From: Oscillospiraceae bacterium
GTDB lineage: Bacteria; Bacillota; Clostridia; Oscillospirales; Oscillospiraceae
Assembly (NCBI GenBank): GCA_017561205.1
Contig: JAFZDL010000016.1
Span: forward strand, 1-62,359
DNA length: 62,359 nt
Direction: 5' to 3'
Position 1 is the first letter of the stretch; each line of letters starts with the position of its first letter. Positions 25,817-33,972 of the stretch are shown piece by piece. Below the pieces are notes generated by a model. The model was not told where the DNA came from. It was given only the letters and a program-made list of their open reading frames with translations, and made no database searches. Made by a program: the position numbers and the translations under genes.

Positions 25817-26020
25817 ATGGAAAAGAAGTTGCATAAGGTCGAAAAGGGTAAGCAACTGTGCGGTGTTTGCGCCGGCTTTGCTAAATATTTTTCCATTGAT
25901 GTCACCTTGGTGCGGTTGGGGCTTGTGGCCTTTTGTCTCCTTGGCGGCAGCGGCGTTTTGGCGTATATTATTTGCGCCCTTGTAATGCCCGATGAACCTA
26001 CGGATATAATTGACGTATAA
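25817..26020 (+). CDS. PspC-domain small membrane protein
   Basis: A 67-residue protein matching PspC: KGKQLCGVCAGFAKYFSIDVTLVRL followed by one membrane helix (about 33-55, in parts LVAFCLLGGSGVLAYIICAL) and an acidic tail. Family members respond to envelope stress in proteobacteria. Here it is between parB and serS with tight spacing, so it is probably cotranscribed. Role in this host unknown. Confidence 0.9.
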   Translation: MEKKLHKVEKGKQLCGVCAGFAKYFSIDVTLVRLGLVAFCLLGGSGVLAYIICALVMPDEPTDIIDV

Positions 26021-26039
26021 AAGAAGGAGAGATACGAAA

Positions 26040-27371
26040 ATGCTGGATATCAGAAGAATCAAGGAGAATCCTGATGCAGTCAAGGCTGGTCTGAAGGCCA
26101 AGGAAGTGGACTGCGATGCCGTGGTGGACAAGATTTTGGAGCTGGACGAGAAAATTCGCGCTCTGAAGACCACCACCGAAACCAAAACCGCCGAGAAAAA
26201 CAAGCTGGCCAAGGAAAACGGCAAGCTGTTCGGCCAAAAGAAGGGCGCTGAGAAAAAAGGCGAGGACACCTCTGCGCTGGAAGCACAGATCGCTGCCAAC
26301 TCCGCAAAGTCCGTGGAGCTTCAGAAGGCTATTGAAGAGGATGCCGCAAGCCTTAAGACTTTGTCCGATGAATTCCGTGTGGCAATGCTCAGCCTGCCCA
26401 ACCTGCCCGACCCCGACCTGGTTCCCGGTGGCAAAGAGGCCAACGAGCCCCTGCGTTATATTGGCGAAAAGCCCAGCTTTGACTTTGAACCCAAGCATCA
26501 CGTGGATCTTTGCACCAATTTAGGGCTAATCGACTATGAGCGGGGCGTAAAGCTGGCCGGCGCCGGCAACTGGATGTACACCGGCATGGGCGCTCGCCTG
26601 GAATGGGCGCTGCTGAACTACTTTATCGACACCCACACCGCTGACGGCTACGATTTCATCCTGCCTCCTCACATGCTGGAGTATATGTGCGGCGAAACTG
26701 CCGGTCAGTTCCCCAAGTTTGCTGACGAGGTCTACAAGATCGCCAATCCCACCGATGACCGCATTCATTATATGCTGCCCACCGCTGAGGCTGCACTGGC
26801 ATCTTTGTACCGTGACGAGATCCTGTCCGAGAGCGAACTGCCCAAGAAGCTGTTTGCCTACACCCCCTGCTTCCGTCGTGAGGCTGGCAGCCATCGTGCT
26901 GACGAGCGTGGTATGGTTCGTGGCCACCAGTTCAACAAGGTGGAGATGTTCCAGTTCTGCAAGCCCGAGGATTCCGACGCAGCCTTCGATGAGCTGGTCA
27001 CCAAGGCTGAAAAGCTGGTGGAGGGTCTGGGCTTCCACTTCCGCACTGTGAAGCTGGCTGCCGGCGACTGCTCCGCATCCATGGCTCGCACCTACGATAT
27101 CGAAATTCTGATCCCCTCCATGGACGGCTACAAGGAGGTTTCTTCCGTGTCCAATGCCCGGGATTACCAGGCGCGCCGTGGTAACGTCCGTTTCCGCCGT
27201 GAGTCCACCGGCAAGCCCGAGTTCCTGCACACCCTCAACGGCTCCGGTCTGGCGACTTCCCGTATCTTCCCCGCACTGGTGGAGCAGAACCAGCGCGCTG
27301 ACGGCTCCATCGTAGTTCCCGAGGTGCTGCGTAAGTACCTGGGCGGCCTGGAAGTCATTGAGAAGAAATAA
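26040..27371 (+). CDS. serS: seryl-tRNA synthetase
   Basis: A 443-residue class II synthetase charging tRNA-Ser. The N-terminal coiled-coil arm (residues about 30-105) has regular Lys/Glu/Ala helix. Motif 2 is FRREAGSHRADERGM and motif 3 GSGLATSRIFPALVE. The start is the ATG at 26040 after AAGGAGAG; a preceding in-frame ATG lacks support. The par-pspC-serS arrangement with serS downstream of parB is familiar near the origin of Firmicutes. Confidence 0.96.
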   Translation: MLDIRRIKENPDAVKAGLKAKEVDCDAVVDKILELDEKIRALKTTTETKTAEKNKLAKENGKLFGQKKGAEKKGEDTSALEAQIAANSAKSVELQKAIEEDAASLKTLSDEFRVAMLSLPNLPDPDLVPGGKEANEPLRYIGEKPSFDFEPKHHVDLCTNLGLIDYERGVKLAGAGNWMYTGMGARLEWALLNYFIDTHTADGYDFILPPHMLEYMCGETAGQFPKFADEVYKIANPTDDRIHYMLPTAEAALASLYRDEILSESELPKKLFAYTPCFRREAGSHRADERGMVRGHQFNKVEMFQFCKPEDSDAAFDELVTKAEKLVEGLGFHFRTVKLAAGDCSASMARTYDIEILIPSMDGYKEVSSVSNARDYQARRGNVRFRRESTGKPEFLHTLNGSGLATSRIFPALVEQNQRADGSIVVPEVLRKYLGGLEVIEKK

Positions 27372-27385
27372 TTTTATGTAAACCT

Positions 27386-27418
27386 ATACAGCGATAAGTC
27401 CTTGTGATTTCGCTGTAT
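27386..27418. other. hairpin between serS and mscL
   Basis: ATACAGCGA (27386-27394) and TCGCTGTAT (27410-27418) form a 9-bp stem; flanked by direct repeats TTATGTAAAC at 27374 and 27436. It may end or process the serS transcript, but no strong T-run follows. Confidence 0.45.
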
Positions 27419-27461
27419 GAAAAATACAAAAAATATTATGTAAACAAATAGGGAGGCAAAA

Positions 27462-27935
27462 ATGAAAAAGAATAAAAAATTGACAAACTTCTGGGAAGAG
27501 TTTAAAGCTTTTGCTATTAAGGGCAACGCGATGGCGCTGGCTGTTGGTACTATCATCGGCGCTGCTTTCTCCACCATCACCAAGAGTCTGACCGATGATG
27601 TGATTATGCCCATCGTTTCCATCTTCTTAGGTGGTATCGATTTCTCCGAGCTGAAGATCGTCCTGCCCCGCCTGTGGGGCGAAGCCCCGGTGGATGAGGC
27701 CGGCAACGTCATTTTGAACACTCTGAATTGGGGTAATTTCATTTCCGCTGTGATCAACTTCTTCATTTTGGCAATGGTTGTGTTCATGCTGGTAAAGGGC
27801 CTGAACAAGCTGAGCGACCTGGGTAAGAAGAAGGAAGAGGAAGTAGTAGAAGAGGTCGTAGAAGAGGCACCTCCCGCTCCCTCCGCTGAGGAAGTTCTGC
27901 TCACCGAGATCCGCGACCTGCTGAAGAATAAATAA
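27462..27935 (+). CDS. mscL: large-conductance mechanosensitive channel MscL
   Basis: A 157-residue channel opening under membrane tension to vent solutes. TM1 carries KGNAMALAVGTIIGAAFSTI; TM2 is FFILAMVVFMLVKGL. The C-terminus has an acidic Glu/Val tract (EEVVEEVVEEAPPAP) before the usual LLTEIRDLL bundle. Slightly longer than E. coli MscL (136). GGGAGG precedes ATG. The stop overlaps the next ATG by one base. Confidence 0.95.
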   Translation: MKKNKKLTNFWEEFKAFAIKGNAMALAVGTIIGAAFSTITKSLTDDVIMPIVSIFLGGIDFSELKIVLPRLWGEAPVDEAGNVILNTLNWGNFISAVINFFILAMVVFMLVKGLNKLSDLGKKKEEEVVEEVVEEAPPAPSAEEVLLTEIRDLLKNK

Positions 27936-28396
27936 TGAAACGGCGTATATTTGCCTGCTTGTTGGTGGCTTTGCTTTTGGTGGGTTGTTCCGACCCGGTG
28001 GGAAGAGCCGAGACCCATAAGGACTTGACCCTCATTTTGCCGGCGGATTTCATAGAGCTGACCGGCGGTGACAATGCTGATTTCCTTTATGGGCGGCATT
28101 CTTTGGTGTTTCAGGGCCTGGCGGAGAGCAAGGAAAGCCTGGAAGAAATGACTTTGCAGGCATACACCGACCAGGTGATTAGCGCCAACAAAAAAACTGC
28201 TACCCCCAAGACCAGCGGTGCAGGGTATGTATTCACATACGATGCTACCGTGGACAATGCGGTCTATACCTATACGGTAGCCACCTATGAGACGCAGGAG
28301 AATTTCTGGATACTCCAGTTCTACTGTCCCAAGGATACTTTGGCTGAAAATCAGCCGGAGATCGACATTATTTTGGAAGGCATACAGCCTAAGTAG
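27935..28396 (+). CDS. small lipoprotein of unknown function
   Basis: A 153-residue secreted lipoprotein: the signal peptide MKRRIFACLLVALLLVGC has a good lipobox (LVGC). The mature part is small and beta-rich, without a recognised motif. It overlaps the mscL stop by one base (TAATG), so it is translationally coupled to the channel. A link to envelope stress is possible but unsupported. Confidence 0.8.
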   Translation: MKRRIFACLLVALLLVGCSDPVGRAETHKDLTLILPADFIELTGGDNADFLYGRHSLVFQGLAESKESLEEMTLQAYTDQVISANKKTATPKTSGAGYVFTYDATVDNAVYTYTVATYETQENFWILQFYCPKDTLAENQPEIDIILEGIQPK

Positions 28397-28435
28397 TTTG
28401 TAATTATTTCCGCAAAAGAAGGAAGGAAAAGAAAA

Positions 28436-29290
28436 ATGTTCAAAATTGTACGCAAGAAAGAGCTGAATGAAGCGGTCACGCTGATGGATATCGAGGCACC
28501 CTTCATCGCAAAGAAGGCACAGGCCGGCCAGTTCATCATTTTCCGTATTGATGAGCAGGGCGAGCGTGTTCCTCTGACCGTTGCCGGTTACGACCGGGAA
28601 AAGGGTACTGTTACCATCATTTTCCAGAAGGTCGGCTTCGCTACCAAGGCTCTGGGTCAGCTGAATGAGGGCGACTTCATTCGTGACTTCGTTGGTCCTC
28701 TGGGCAAGCCCACCCCCGTGGAGGGCAAGAAGAAGGTCTGTGTGGTTGGCGGCGGTGTTGGCTGCGCCATCGCGCTGCCCTCTGCCAAGGCTTTCAAGGA
28801 AGCCGGCGCGGAAGTTACCGTTATCGTTGGCTTCCGTAACAAGGACATCGTCATTCTGGAGGACGAGTTCAAGGCCTGCGCCGATCATATGTATCTGATG
28901 ACCGACGATGGCTCCTACGGCGAGCAGGGTTTTGTTACCGTGAAGCTGCAGCAGCTGCTGGAAAGTGGCGAAAACTTCGACGAGGTGCTGGCAATCGGAC
29001 CCATTCCCATGATGAAGTTCGTCTGCAAGACCACTGAGCCTTTTGGTGTCCACACCTCCGTGTCCCTGAACCCCATTATGGTTGACGGAACCGGTATGTG
29101 CGGCGGCTGCCGTGTTACCGTTGGCGGCGAAGTAAAGTTTGCCTGTGTTGACGGCCCCGAGTTCGACGGCCACAAGGTTGACTTTGCTGAGCTGATGAGC
29201 CGTAACAGCCTGTACCGTGGCCGTGAGGCTGAGGTCACCGAAAAGCACGCTTGCCGTATCGAAAAGATGGGCAAGGACCTGATCAAGTAA
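28436..29290 (+). CDS. nfnA: NfnA: ferredoxin-NADP reductase-like small subunit (sulfide dehydrogenase SudB family)
   Basis: A 284-residue FAD- and NAD-binding protein with a 2Fe-2S site. FAD domain AGQFIIFRIDEQGERVPLT, NAD domain VVGGGVGCAIALP, and the C-terminal cluster region MVDGTGMCGGCRV...FACVDGPEF. With NfnB it forms the electron-bifurcating NADH-dependent ferredoxin:NADP+ oxidoreductase in anaerobes; related proteins also act as SudBA. It is followed by the large subunit after 14 bases. Cytosolic. Confidence 0.9.
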   Translation: MFKIVRKKELNEAVTLMDIEAPFIAKKAQAGQFIIFRIDEQGERVPLTVAGYDREKGTVTIIFQKVGFATKALGQLNEGDFIRDFVGPLGKPTPVEGKKKVCVVGGGVGCAIALPSAKAFKEAGAEVTVIVGFRNKDIVILEDEFKACADHMYLMTDDGSYGEQGFVTVKLQQLLESGENFDEVLAIGPIPMMKFVCKTTEPFGVHTSVSLNPIMVDGTGMCGGCRVTVGGEVKFACVDGPEFDGHKVDFAELMSRNSLYRGREAEVTEKHACRIEKMGKDLIK

Positions 29291-29304
29291 GGAGGAAGAG
29301 AAAA

Positions 29305-30690
29305 ATGGCTAATATGACACTGACTAAGACTCCTATGCCTGAGCAGGACCCCAAGGTTCGTGCCCGGAACTTTAAGGAAGTTGCCATCGGCTACACCGCC
29401 GAAATGGCTATCGAAGAGGCAAACCGCTGCCTGGGCTGTAAGAAGCCCGCTTGCGTAGAGGGTTGCCCCGTTAATGTGCGCATTCCCGAGTTCATTAAGA
29501 AGGTCCAGGAAGGCGACTTCAAGGCCGCTTATGAGATCATCACCTCCACCAACGCGCTGCCTGCTCTTTCCGGCCGTGTTTGCCCCCAGGAGACCCAGTG
29601 CGAGGCCAAATGTGTCCGTGGTATCAAGGGCGAGCCCGTTGCCATCGGCCGCCTGGAGCGTTTTGTTGCTGACTGGTACCGGGAGAATGTGAACGCAATG
29701 CCCGAGAAGGTAGAGTCCAACGGCAAGAAGGTCGCTGTTGTGGGTTCCGGCCCTGCCGGTATGACCGCCGCTTCCGATTTGGCTAAGCGTGGCTACGAGG
29801 TCACTATGTTCGAGGCTCTCCATACCGCCGGCGGCGTGCTGGTTTACGGCATCCCCGAGTTCCGTCTTCCCAAGGCTATCGTTGCCAACGAGATTACCAA
29901 GCTGGAGGCCCAGGGTGTTAAGGTGATGACCAATATGGTTATTGGCAGAGTTCTCACCATCGACGAGCTGTTCGAGATGGGCTTCAAGGCTGTGTTTGTG
30001 GGCTCCGGCGCAGGCCTGCCCATGTTTATGAACATTCCCGGCGAATCCCTCAAGGGTGTTATGTCCGCCAACGAGTACCTGACCCGTACCAACCTGATGA
30101 AGGCTTACGACGAGAATTACGATACTCCCGTCATCAAGTCCAAGGCTGTTGCCGTGGTCGGTGGCGGTAACGTGGCAATGGACGCTGCCCGCTGCGCTAT
30201 GCGTCTGGGCGCTGAGCACGTTTACGTTGTTTACCGCCGTGGCGAGGCTGAGATGCCCGCCCGTCTGGAAGAGCAGCACCACGCCAAGGAAGAGGGCATT
30301 GAGTTTAAGACCTTGTGCAACCCCACTTCCATCATCGGCGACGAGGATGGCCGCGTCTGCGGTATGAACTGCATCCGTATGGAGCTGGGTGAGCCCGATG
30401 CTTCCGGCCGCCGCCGTCCCATCGAGGTTCCCGGTTCTGAATTTGTGTTGGATGTGGACACTGTGATTATGTCCCTGGGCACCAGCCCCAACCCCCTGAT
30501 CCGGTCCACCACACCCGGTCTGGACACCAACCGCAAGGGCTGCCTCATCGTCAATGAGGACGAGATGACCACCCGTGACGGCGTGTTCGCCGGCGGCGAC
30601 GCTGTTACCGGCGCTGCCACCGTTATTCTGGCAATGGGCGCCGGCAAGAAGGCCGCCGCTGCCATCGATAAGTATTTGCAGGACAAGTAA
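29305..30690 (+). CDS. nfnB: NfnB: NADPH-dependent glutamate synthase-like large subunit
   Basis: A 461-residue protein. The N-terminal iron-sulfur region has CLGCKKPACVEGCPVN and CPQETQCEAKCVRG for two 4Fe-4S clusters. Then an FAD GxGxxG (VVGSGPAGMTAA) and NADP GGGNVAMDAAR domain. Homologous to GltD and often called gltA, but the adjacent NfnA indicates NfnAB. ATG 29305 follows GGAGGAAG. A strong terminator ends the operon. Confidence 0.92.
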   Translation: MANMTLTKTPMPEQDPKVRARNFKEVAIGYTAEMAIEEANRCLGCKKPACVEGCPVNVRIPEFIKKVQEGDFKAAYEIITSTNALPALSGRVCPQETQCEAKCVRGIKGEPVAIGRLERFVADWYRENVNAMPEKVESNGKKVAVVGSGPAGMTAASDLAKRGYEVTMFEALHTAGGVLVYGIPEFRLPKAIVANEITKLEAQGVKVMTNMVIGRVLTIDELFEMGFKAVFVGSGAGLPMFMNIPGESLKGVMSANEYLTRTNLMKAYDENYDTPVIKSKAVAVVGGGNVAMDAARCAMRLGAEHVYVVYRRGEAEMPARLEEQHHAKEEGIEFKTLCNPTSIIGDEDGRVCGMNCIRMELGEPDASGRRRPIEVPGSEFVLDVDTVIMSLGTSPNPLIRSTTPGLDTNRKGCLIVNEDEMTTRDGVFAGGDAVTGAATVILAMGAGKKAAAAIDKYLQDK

Positions 30691-30691
30691 G

Positions 30692-30723
30692 AAAAAAAGC
30701 CCCACCTTTCGGTGGGGCTTTTT
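30692..30723 (+). terminator. terminator after nfnB
   Basis: AAAAAAAGCCCCACC/GGTGGGGCTTTTT with TTTC loop. Confidence 0.95.
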
Positions 30724-30750
30724 GAATGTAAAATGCATAATGCAGAATGC

Positions 30751-30790
30751 AAAATGTTACCCGGGTGGCAAGCCACCCGGGTGGTTTTCT
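30751..30790. repeat. left hairpin of the HTH cassette
   Basis: ACCCGGGTGGC/GCCACCCGGGT stem (30759-30782) with AAAATGTT before and GGTTTTCT after. It doubles as terminator of the minus-strand HTH gene. It is close in sequence to the hairpin at 31379-31412. Confidence 0.75.
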
Positions 30791-30791
30791 A

Positions 30792-31004
30792 TCAAAATTT
30801 ATTATCGTCGGGAAAATGTTCCATAATGTCTTCAACAGAACATTGCAGAATATTACACAATCTATCAATTGTATTGATTTCCACATTTTTATTTTGGCGC
30901 AATCTGTTAATCTGGGAGCGGTTTACATTGTGGTGGGTATATAAGTCGTATTGTGTTATTCCCTTGGCTTTCATTGTTTTCCAAAGCCGATCATATTTAA
31001 TCAT
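30792..31004 (-). CDS. XRE-type HTH regulator, 70 residues
   Basis: A compact Cro/CI-type DNA-binding protein: MIKYDRLWKTMKAKGITQYDL, HTH with NVNRSQINRLRQNKNVEINTIDRLC, then LQCSVEDIMEH. This pattern is typical of small XRE repressors carried on mobile or plasmid DNA and of antitoxins. Its ATG follows AGAGGAG. Divergent from the next gene, with a perfect palindrome in the shared gap. Sequence is AT-richer than flanking genes. Confidence 0.85.
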   Translation of the reverse strand: MIKYDRLWKTMKAKGITQYDLYTHHNVNRSQINRLRQNKNVEINTIDRLCNILQCSVEDIMEHFPDDNKF

Positions 31005-31024
31005 ACCAATACTCCTCTTTTTTC

Positions 31025-31086
31025 TTGCGTTTTCTCTATTATTGCCGTAAAATCAAGAAAGGAATAGTGTTCGCATACGAACACTA
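31025..31086 (+). promoter_or_regulatory. promoter and 22-bp palindromic operator of the 91-residue gene
   Basis: TTGCGT (31025-31030), 17-base spacer, TAAAAT (31048-31053). Just past the predicted start site is the inverted repeat TAGTGTTCG/CGAACACTA with a 4-base centre (31065-31086). This is a classic repressor site; the divergent HTH protein is the obvious candidate binder. Confidence 0.75.
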
Positions 31087-31101
31087 CAAGAGGAGGTTTT
31101 T

Positions 31102-31377
31102 ATGCAAGCAGAATTGTGGGAACAGGTGTACACATCGTTGACCTGTCATATTTCAGAGCCGTGGCGAATGCCGGGTGTGATAAATGCGTTTGCCGATGGC
31201 ACGAAGTGTATGCAGTTGTATGGAAAAATGCGAAATGCCTACGATCGTCTATGCGACAGATTGGGTGTAGTGGATGAGGACGAGGATGTGGAATGTATTA
31301 TTCGTTGTTATATGGAAATGGAGCGGGAACTTTGCCGTCTGATGTTTGCATACGGACAGCAATTCTCCGGAAAATAA
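31102..31377 (+). CDS. 91-residue acidic protein of unknown function
   Basis: Starts MQAELWEQVYTSLTCHISEPW after AGAGGAGG. No family recognised. It is helical and acidic (VVDEDEDVECII), with four Cys residues (C14, C36, C50, C65) and a fifth near C76, and no membrane segment. It is the only other gene in the cassette with the HTH regulator. Being under a strong operator, it may be a toxin or accessory whose level must be kept low; that is inference from layout only. Confidence 0.65.
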   Translation: MQAELWEQVYTSLTCHISEPWRMPGVINAFADGTKCMQLYGKMRNAYDRLCDRLGVVDEDEDVECIIRCYMEMERELCRLMFAYGQQFSGK

Positions 31378-31378
31378 A

Positions 31379-31412
31379 ATGTTGCCCGGGTGGAAACCAC
31401 CCGGGCAAGGTT
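31379..31412. repeat. right hairpin of the HTH cassette
   Basis: TTGCCCGGGTGG/CCACCCGGGCAA (31382-31408), preceded by AAAATG and followed by GGTTTTTA. It acts as terminator of the 91-residue gene and, on the minus strand, of the Cys-rich gene. About four fifths identical to 30751-30790. Confidence 0.8.
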
Positions 31413-31417
31413 TTTAT

Positions 31418-31564
31418 TTAGCAACCGCAGCCGCAGTTGTTGTCGCAGCCACAGCCGCAGCCGTTGTTGGTGTTCATCAGGCCGTTACCACCGCAGTTGC
31501 AGAGCAACAGGATGATCAGGATGATCCAGCAAATATTACCGCCGCAGAAACCATTGTTACACAT
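31418..31564 (-). CDS. 48-residue Cys/Gly-rich membrane peptide
   Basis: A tiny gene: MCNNGFCGGNICWIILIILLL, then CNCGGNGL, a short Asn/Met linker and CGCGCDNNCGCGC. One membrane helix (about 12-21) is followed by a cysteine- and glycine-rich tail; 11 Cys in 48 residues. GGAGG lies 8 bases upstream of ATG. Similar Cys/Gly peptides appear in Clostridia under names such as chorion-class or YjcZ-like. They are small envelope or spore-coat-like peptides; function unknown. A longer upstream open frame is not supported. Confidence 0.75.
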   Translation of the reverse strand: MCNNGFCGGNICWIILIILLLCNCGGNGLMNTNNGCGCGCDNNCGCGC

Positions 31565-31644
31565 AATCAGATACCTCCGAAATTTTTTCGCGGTGATTAA
31601 CCGCTCATTCCAAGATATTCCGATTCTGCAAAAAGGTTCAGAAT

Positions 31645-32571
31645 TTATTTCCAAAGTCCGTCGGGGTATGCGCCCTTGTCAGCCAAATCCTTGAGCGCTG
31701 CCATCACCTGGGGCTTGTCGGCAGCATAGGTCACACCGTACCACTTATCGGCGGTGCGCAGCACCTTGACAGTGGCCTTCTTGGCCTGCAACAACTGACC
31801 GATGGTCATAGGCAGGAACATTTCAGCCTTTGCGGGGTTAGCAGGCACTTCCTCCCGGAAGAAACGGGGGAAATCCTTCTCCACCTCGGCCAGGAAACCG
31901 GGAGTCAGACCCCACATATTCATGGAAACAGGGGTATCTGCGTCCACATCGGTCCAGGTTGCGCCGTCGTCTTCGGTGAAGTGAATGCCACCGGCATACT
32001 TTTCAATCTTGGTGCGCTCTACAATATCGGTCAGATAGCTGTTTTCGTCAGTTGCGCAGACACCACGGGCCACAGAGCCGTGGTCGGTGACAGTGTTGCC
32101 CAGCCGGTAGCCTACCATGCAATAGTCGCAGGAGGCGGGGTCTTCGATCTTGGACAGGAAGTTATACAGCTCCTTGTAAGCCTGCTTGCCGTAGTAATCG
32201 TCGGCATTTACCACCGCAAAGGGGGCATTGCCGATCTCTTCCTTGGCGCAAAGCACTGCGTGGCTGGTGCCCCAGGGCTTGGTGCGCTCAGCGGGGATCT
32301 CACAGCCTGCAGGAATTTTATCCAGCTCCTGGAATGCGTAGCGGATTTCCATAGGACATTTCTCCAGACGCTTGCCCACAGTGTCCATAAAATCCTTTTT
32401 GATCATATCCTTGATGATGATAACAGCGGTCTCAAAACCGGCCTCATGGGCATCAAAGAGAGAGTAGTCTAAAATTGCTTCGCCGTGGCTGCCAACGGGG
32501 TCAATCTGCTTCAGACCGCCGTAACGGCTGCCCATACCGGCTGCCAGTACTACAAGAACAGGTTTGTTCAT
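31645..32571 (-). CDS. sugar-phosphate nucleotidyltransferase family protein
   Basis: A 308-residue NTP-transferase with Rossmann-like start VLVVLAAGMGSRYGG, the signature of nucleotide-sugar pyrophosphorylases. PFAVVNADDYYG gives the metal-binding Asp. The exact sugar and nucleotide cannot be read from sequence. Start ATG 32571 follows GGAGG. It is alone on the minus strand between a hairpin and a family A element. Confidence 0.85.
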   Translation of the reverse strand: MNKPVLVVLAAGMGSRYGGLKQIDPVGSHGEAILDYSLFDAHEAGFETAVIIIKDMIKKDFMDTVGKRLEKCPMEIRYAFQELDKIPAGCEIPAERTKPWGTSHAVLCAKEEIGNAPFAVVNADDYYGKQAYKELYNFLSKIEDPASCDYCMVGYRLGNTVTDHGSVARGVCATDENSYLTDIVERTKIEKYAGGIHFTEDDGATWTDVDADTPVSMNMWGLTPGFLAEVEKDFPRFFREEVPANPAKAEMFLPMTIGQLLQAKKATVKVLRTADKWYGVTYAADKPQVMAALKDLADKGAYPDGLWK

Positions 32572-32664
32572 ATTTTGTACCTCCAAAATTATTATAATTC
32601 TATTCTACCAAAGATTTCTCAAAAAGCAAGCCGCAATGCAATTAACTTTGTGGTTTGCGGACTG

Positions 32665-32789
32665 TGTCATTCTGAGCGGAGGGCGTTAGCCCGTAGTCGA
32701 AGAATCTACGCACCATCAAGTCTCGCAAACAGCTGTTTGGTCAGAAGATCCTTCGACTTCGCATCTTTGATGCTCCGCTCAGGATGACA
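32665..32789. repeat. family A element, copy A5
   Basis: TGTCATTCTGAGCGG ... CTCAGGATGACA, 125 bp; the longest copy. The half-site variants are swapped relative to most copies (CATTC left, GGATG right), so it lies in reverse orientation. Confidence 0.85.
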
Positions 32790-32793
32790 GGGG

Positions 32794-33717
32794 TTAAAGT
32801 AAAGAGGAAATATCCAGGTAAATATCTTGATTTTTTAGCTTATTCCAATTAAATTCCCCGGCCAGTTCCCGGGCAGAGATGGGGGCTTGCTTATCCAAAA
32901 TGCCGCAGGCATAGCCCAATAGTCCCAAAAGGGCTTCCGGGGTGGTATGCGCTTGTAAAAAGTCCAAGTCCATATCCCTATCCCGCTTGCTAAGCCGCCG
33001 GCCGTCGGGGGCTAAAAGCATAGGCACGTGGCCGTATGCCGGGTGCTGAAAACCGAAAAGCCCCTGCAAATACATCTGTCGGGGGGCAGAGCTGAGTAAG
33101 TCCATACCCCGGACCACCTCTGTAACACCGGCCTCGCCGTCATCCACCGTCACCGCCAGCTGGTACACATACACCCCATCGGCTCTGCGCACCACAAAAT
33201 CGCCGCAGTCCGTGGCTAAATTTTCAGTATAAGTACCTTGGGCCAGGTCTTCCACGGTCCAAAGCTTATCCGGTACTTTCACCCGCCAGGCGGGGGCACG
33301 GTCAAAGGCGGCCTTTTGGTCTTCTGTGAGATTTCGGCAAGTGCCGGCATACACATAGGTGCCGTCGGACAAATGAGGGGCATTTACATTGTGCAGTTGG
33401 CTGCGGGTGCAGTAGCAGGGGTACACCAAATCCCGGAGTTTTTCAAAATACCGGTCATAAACTGCCGAACGCTGGCTTTGAGGGTCGGTTTCCAAATCCC
33501 AATCAAGACCCAGCCACCGCAGATCAGACCGCAAAAGCTCTGCAAATTCCGCGCTTGTCCGCTGGGTGTCCAGGTCCTCCATACGCAGAACCAAGTAGCC
33601 GCCCCGGGACTTGACGGAAAGCCAGGCGATCAGCGCCGCAAACACATTGCCTAAGTGCATCCGCCCGGAGGGCGTGGGGGCGAATCGACCCACAGGAGAT
33701 TGTGAAGTTTCTTTCAT
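32794..33717 (-). CDS. gluQ: glutamyl-Q tRNA(Asp) synthetase GluQ
   Basis: A 307-residue truncated GluRS paralogue lacking the anticodon domain. It has the catalytic GRFAPTPSGRMHLGN (HIGH-type) motif and LSKRDRD (KMSK-type). Zn ligands are in YPCYCTR...YAGTCRN. It glutamylates the queuosine of tRNA-Asp. The family is common in proteobacteria and less so in Firmicutes. ATG 33717 is selected; only a weak ribosome site precedes it. Its stop lies 4 bases from family A copy A5. Confidence 0.9.
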   Translation of the reverse strand: MKETSQSPVGRFAPTPSGRMHLGNVFAALIAWLSVKSRGGYLVLRMEDLDTQRTSAEFAELLRSDLRWLGLDWDLETDPQSQRSAVYDRYFEKLRDLVYPCYCTRSQLHNVNAPHLSDGTYVYAGTCRNLTEDQKAAFDRAPAWRVKVPDKLWTVEDLAQGTYTENLATDCGDFVVRRADGVYVYQLAVTVDDGEAGVTEVVRGMDLLSSAPRQMYLQGLFGFQHPAYGHVPMLLAPDGRRLSKRDRDMDLDFLQAHTTPEALLGLLGYACGILDKQAPISARELAGEFNWNKLKNQDIYLDISSLL

Positions 33718-33760
33718 TCTATACACCAATGTTACAAAATTTTACATTATTGCGTCAAGT

Positions 33761-33861
33761 TGTCATCCTGAGCGACCGGAGGGAGTCGAAGGATCTACGC
33801 ACCCGGCTGGCGAGAAGATTCTTCGACTTCGCAGGCATAGCCTGCTGCGCTCAGAATGACA
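33761..33861. repeat. family A element, copy A6
   Basis: TGTCATCCTGAGCGACCGGA ... CTCAGAATGACA, 101 bp, between divergent gluQ and the capA-like gene. Confidence 0.85.
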
Positions 33862-33912
33862 GGGGTTTTTCTTATTTTATCTTAATTTTCCCTTTATGTA
33901 AAGGTTTGGGGC

Positions 33913-33941
33913 TTGTGCAACGGAGAAAAATGGTGTAAAAT
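33913..33941 (+). promoter_or_regulatory. promoter of the CapA-like gene
   Basis: TTGTGC (33913-33918), 17 bases, TAAAAT (33936-33941). Confidence 0.65.
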
Positions 33942-33972
33942 AGCTACATAATTTGAGCAAGGAGGTGTTCCC

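Noticed and set aside
26020..26040. T-box riboswitch before serS
   Set aside because: The gap after pspC is only about 20 bases, with just a ribosome site.
27374..29248. A 624-codon antisense open frame over mscL and nfnA
   Set aside because: It covers three well-recognised genes on the other strand and the protein resembles no family; it is a by-product of codon composition.
28915..30738. A 607-codon antisense open frame over nfnA/nfnB
   Set aside because: Same reason: antisense shadow of highly conserved coding sequence.
31065..31086. LexA (SOS) box
   Set aside because: The half-sites are GTTCG-4-CGAAC, which is the reverse order of the Gram-positive LexA site CGAAC-4-GTTCG.
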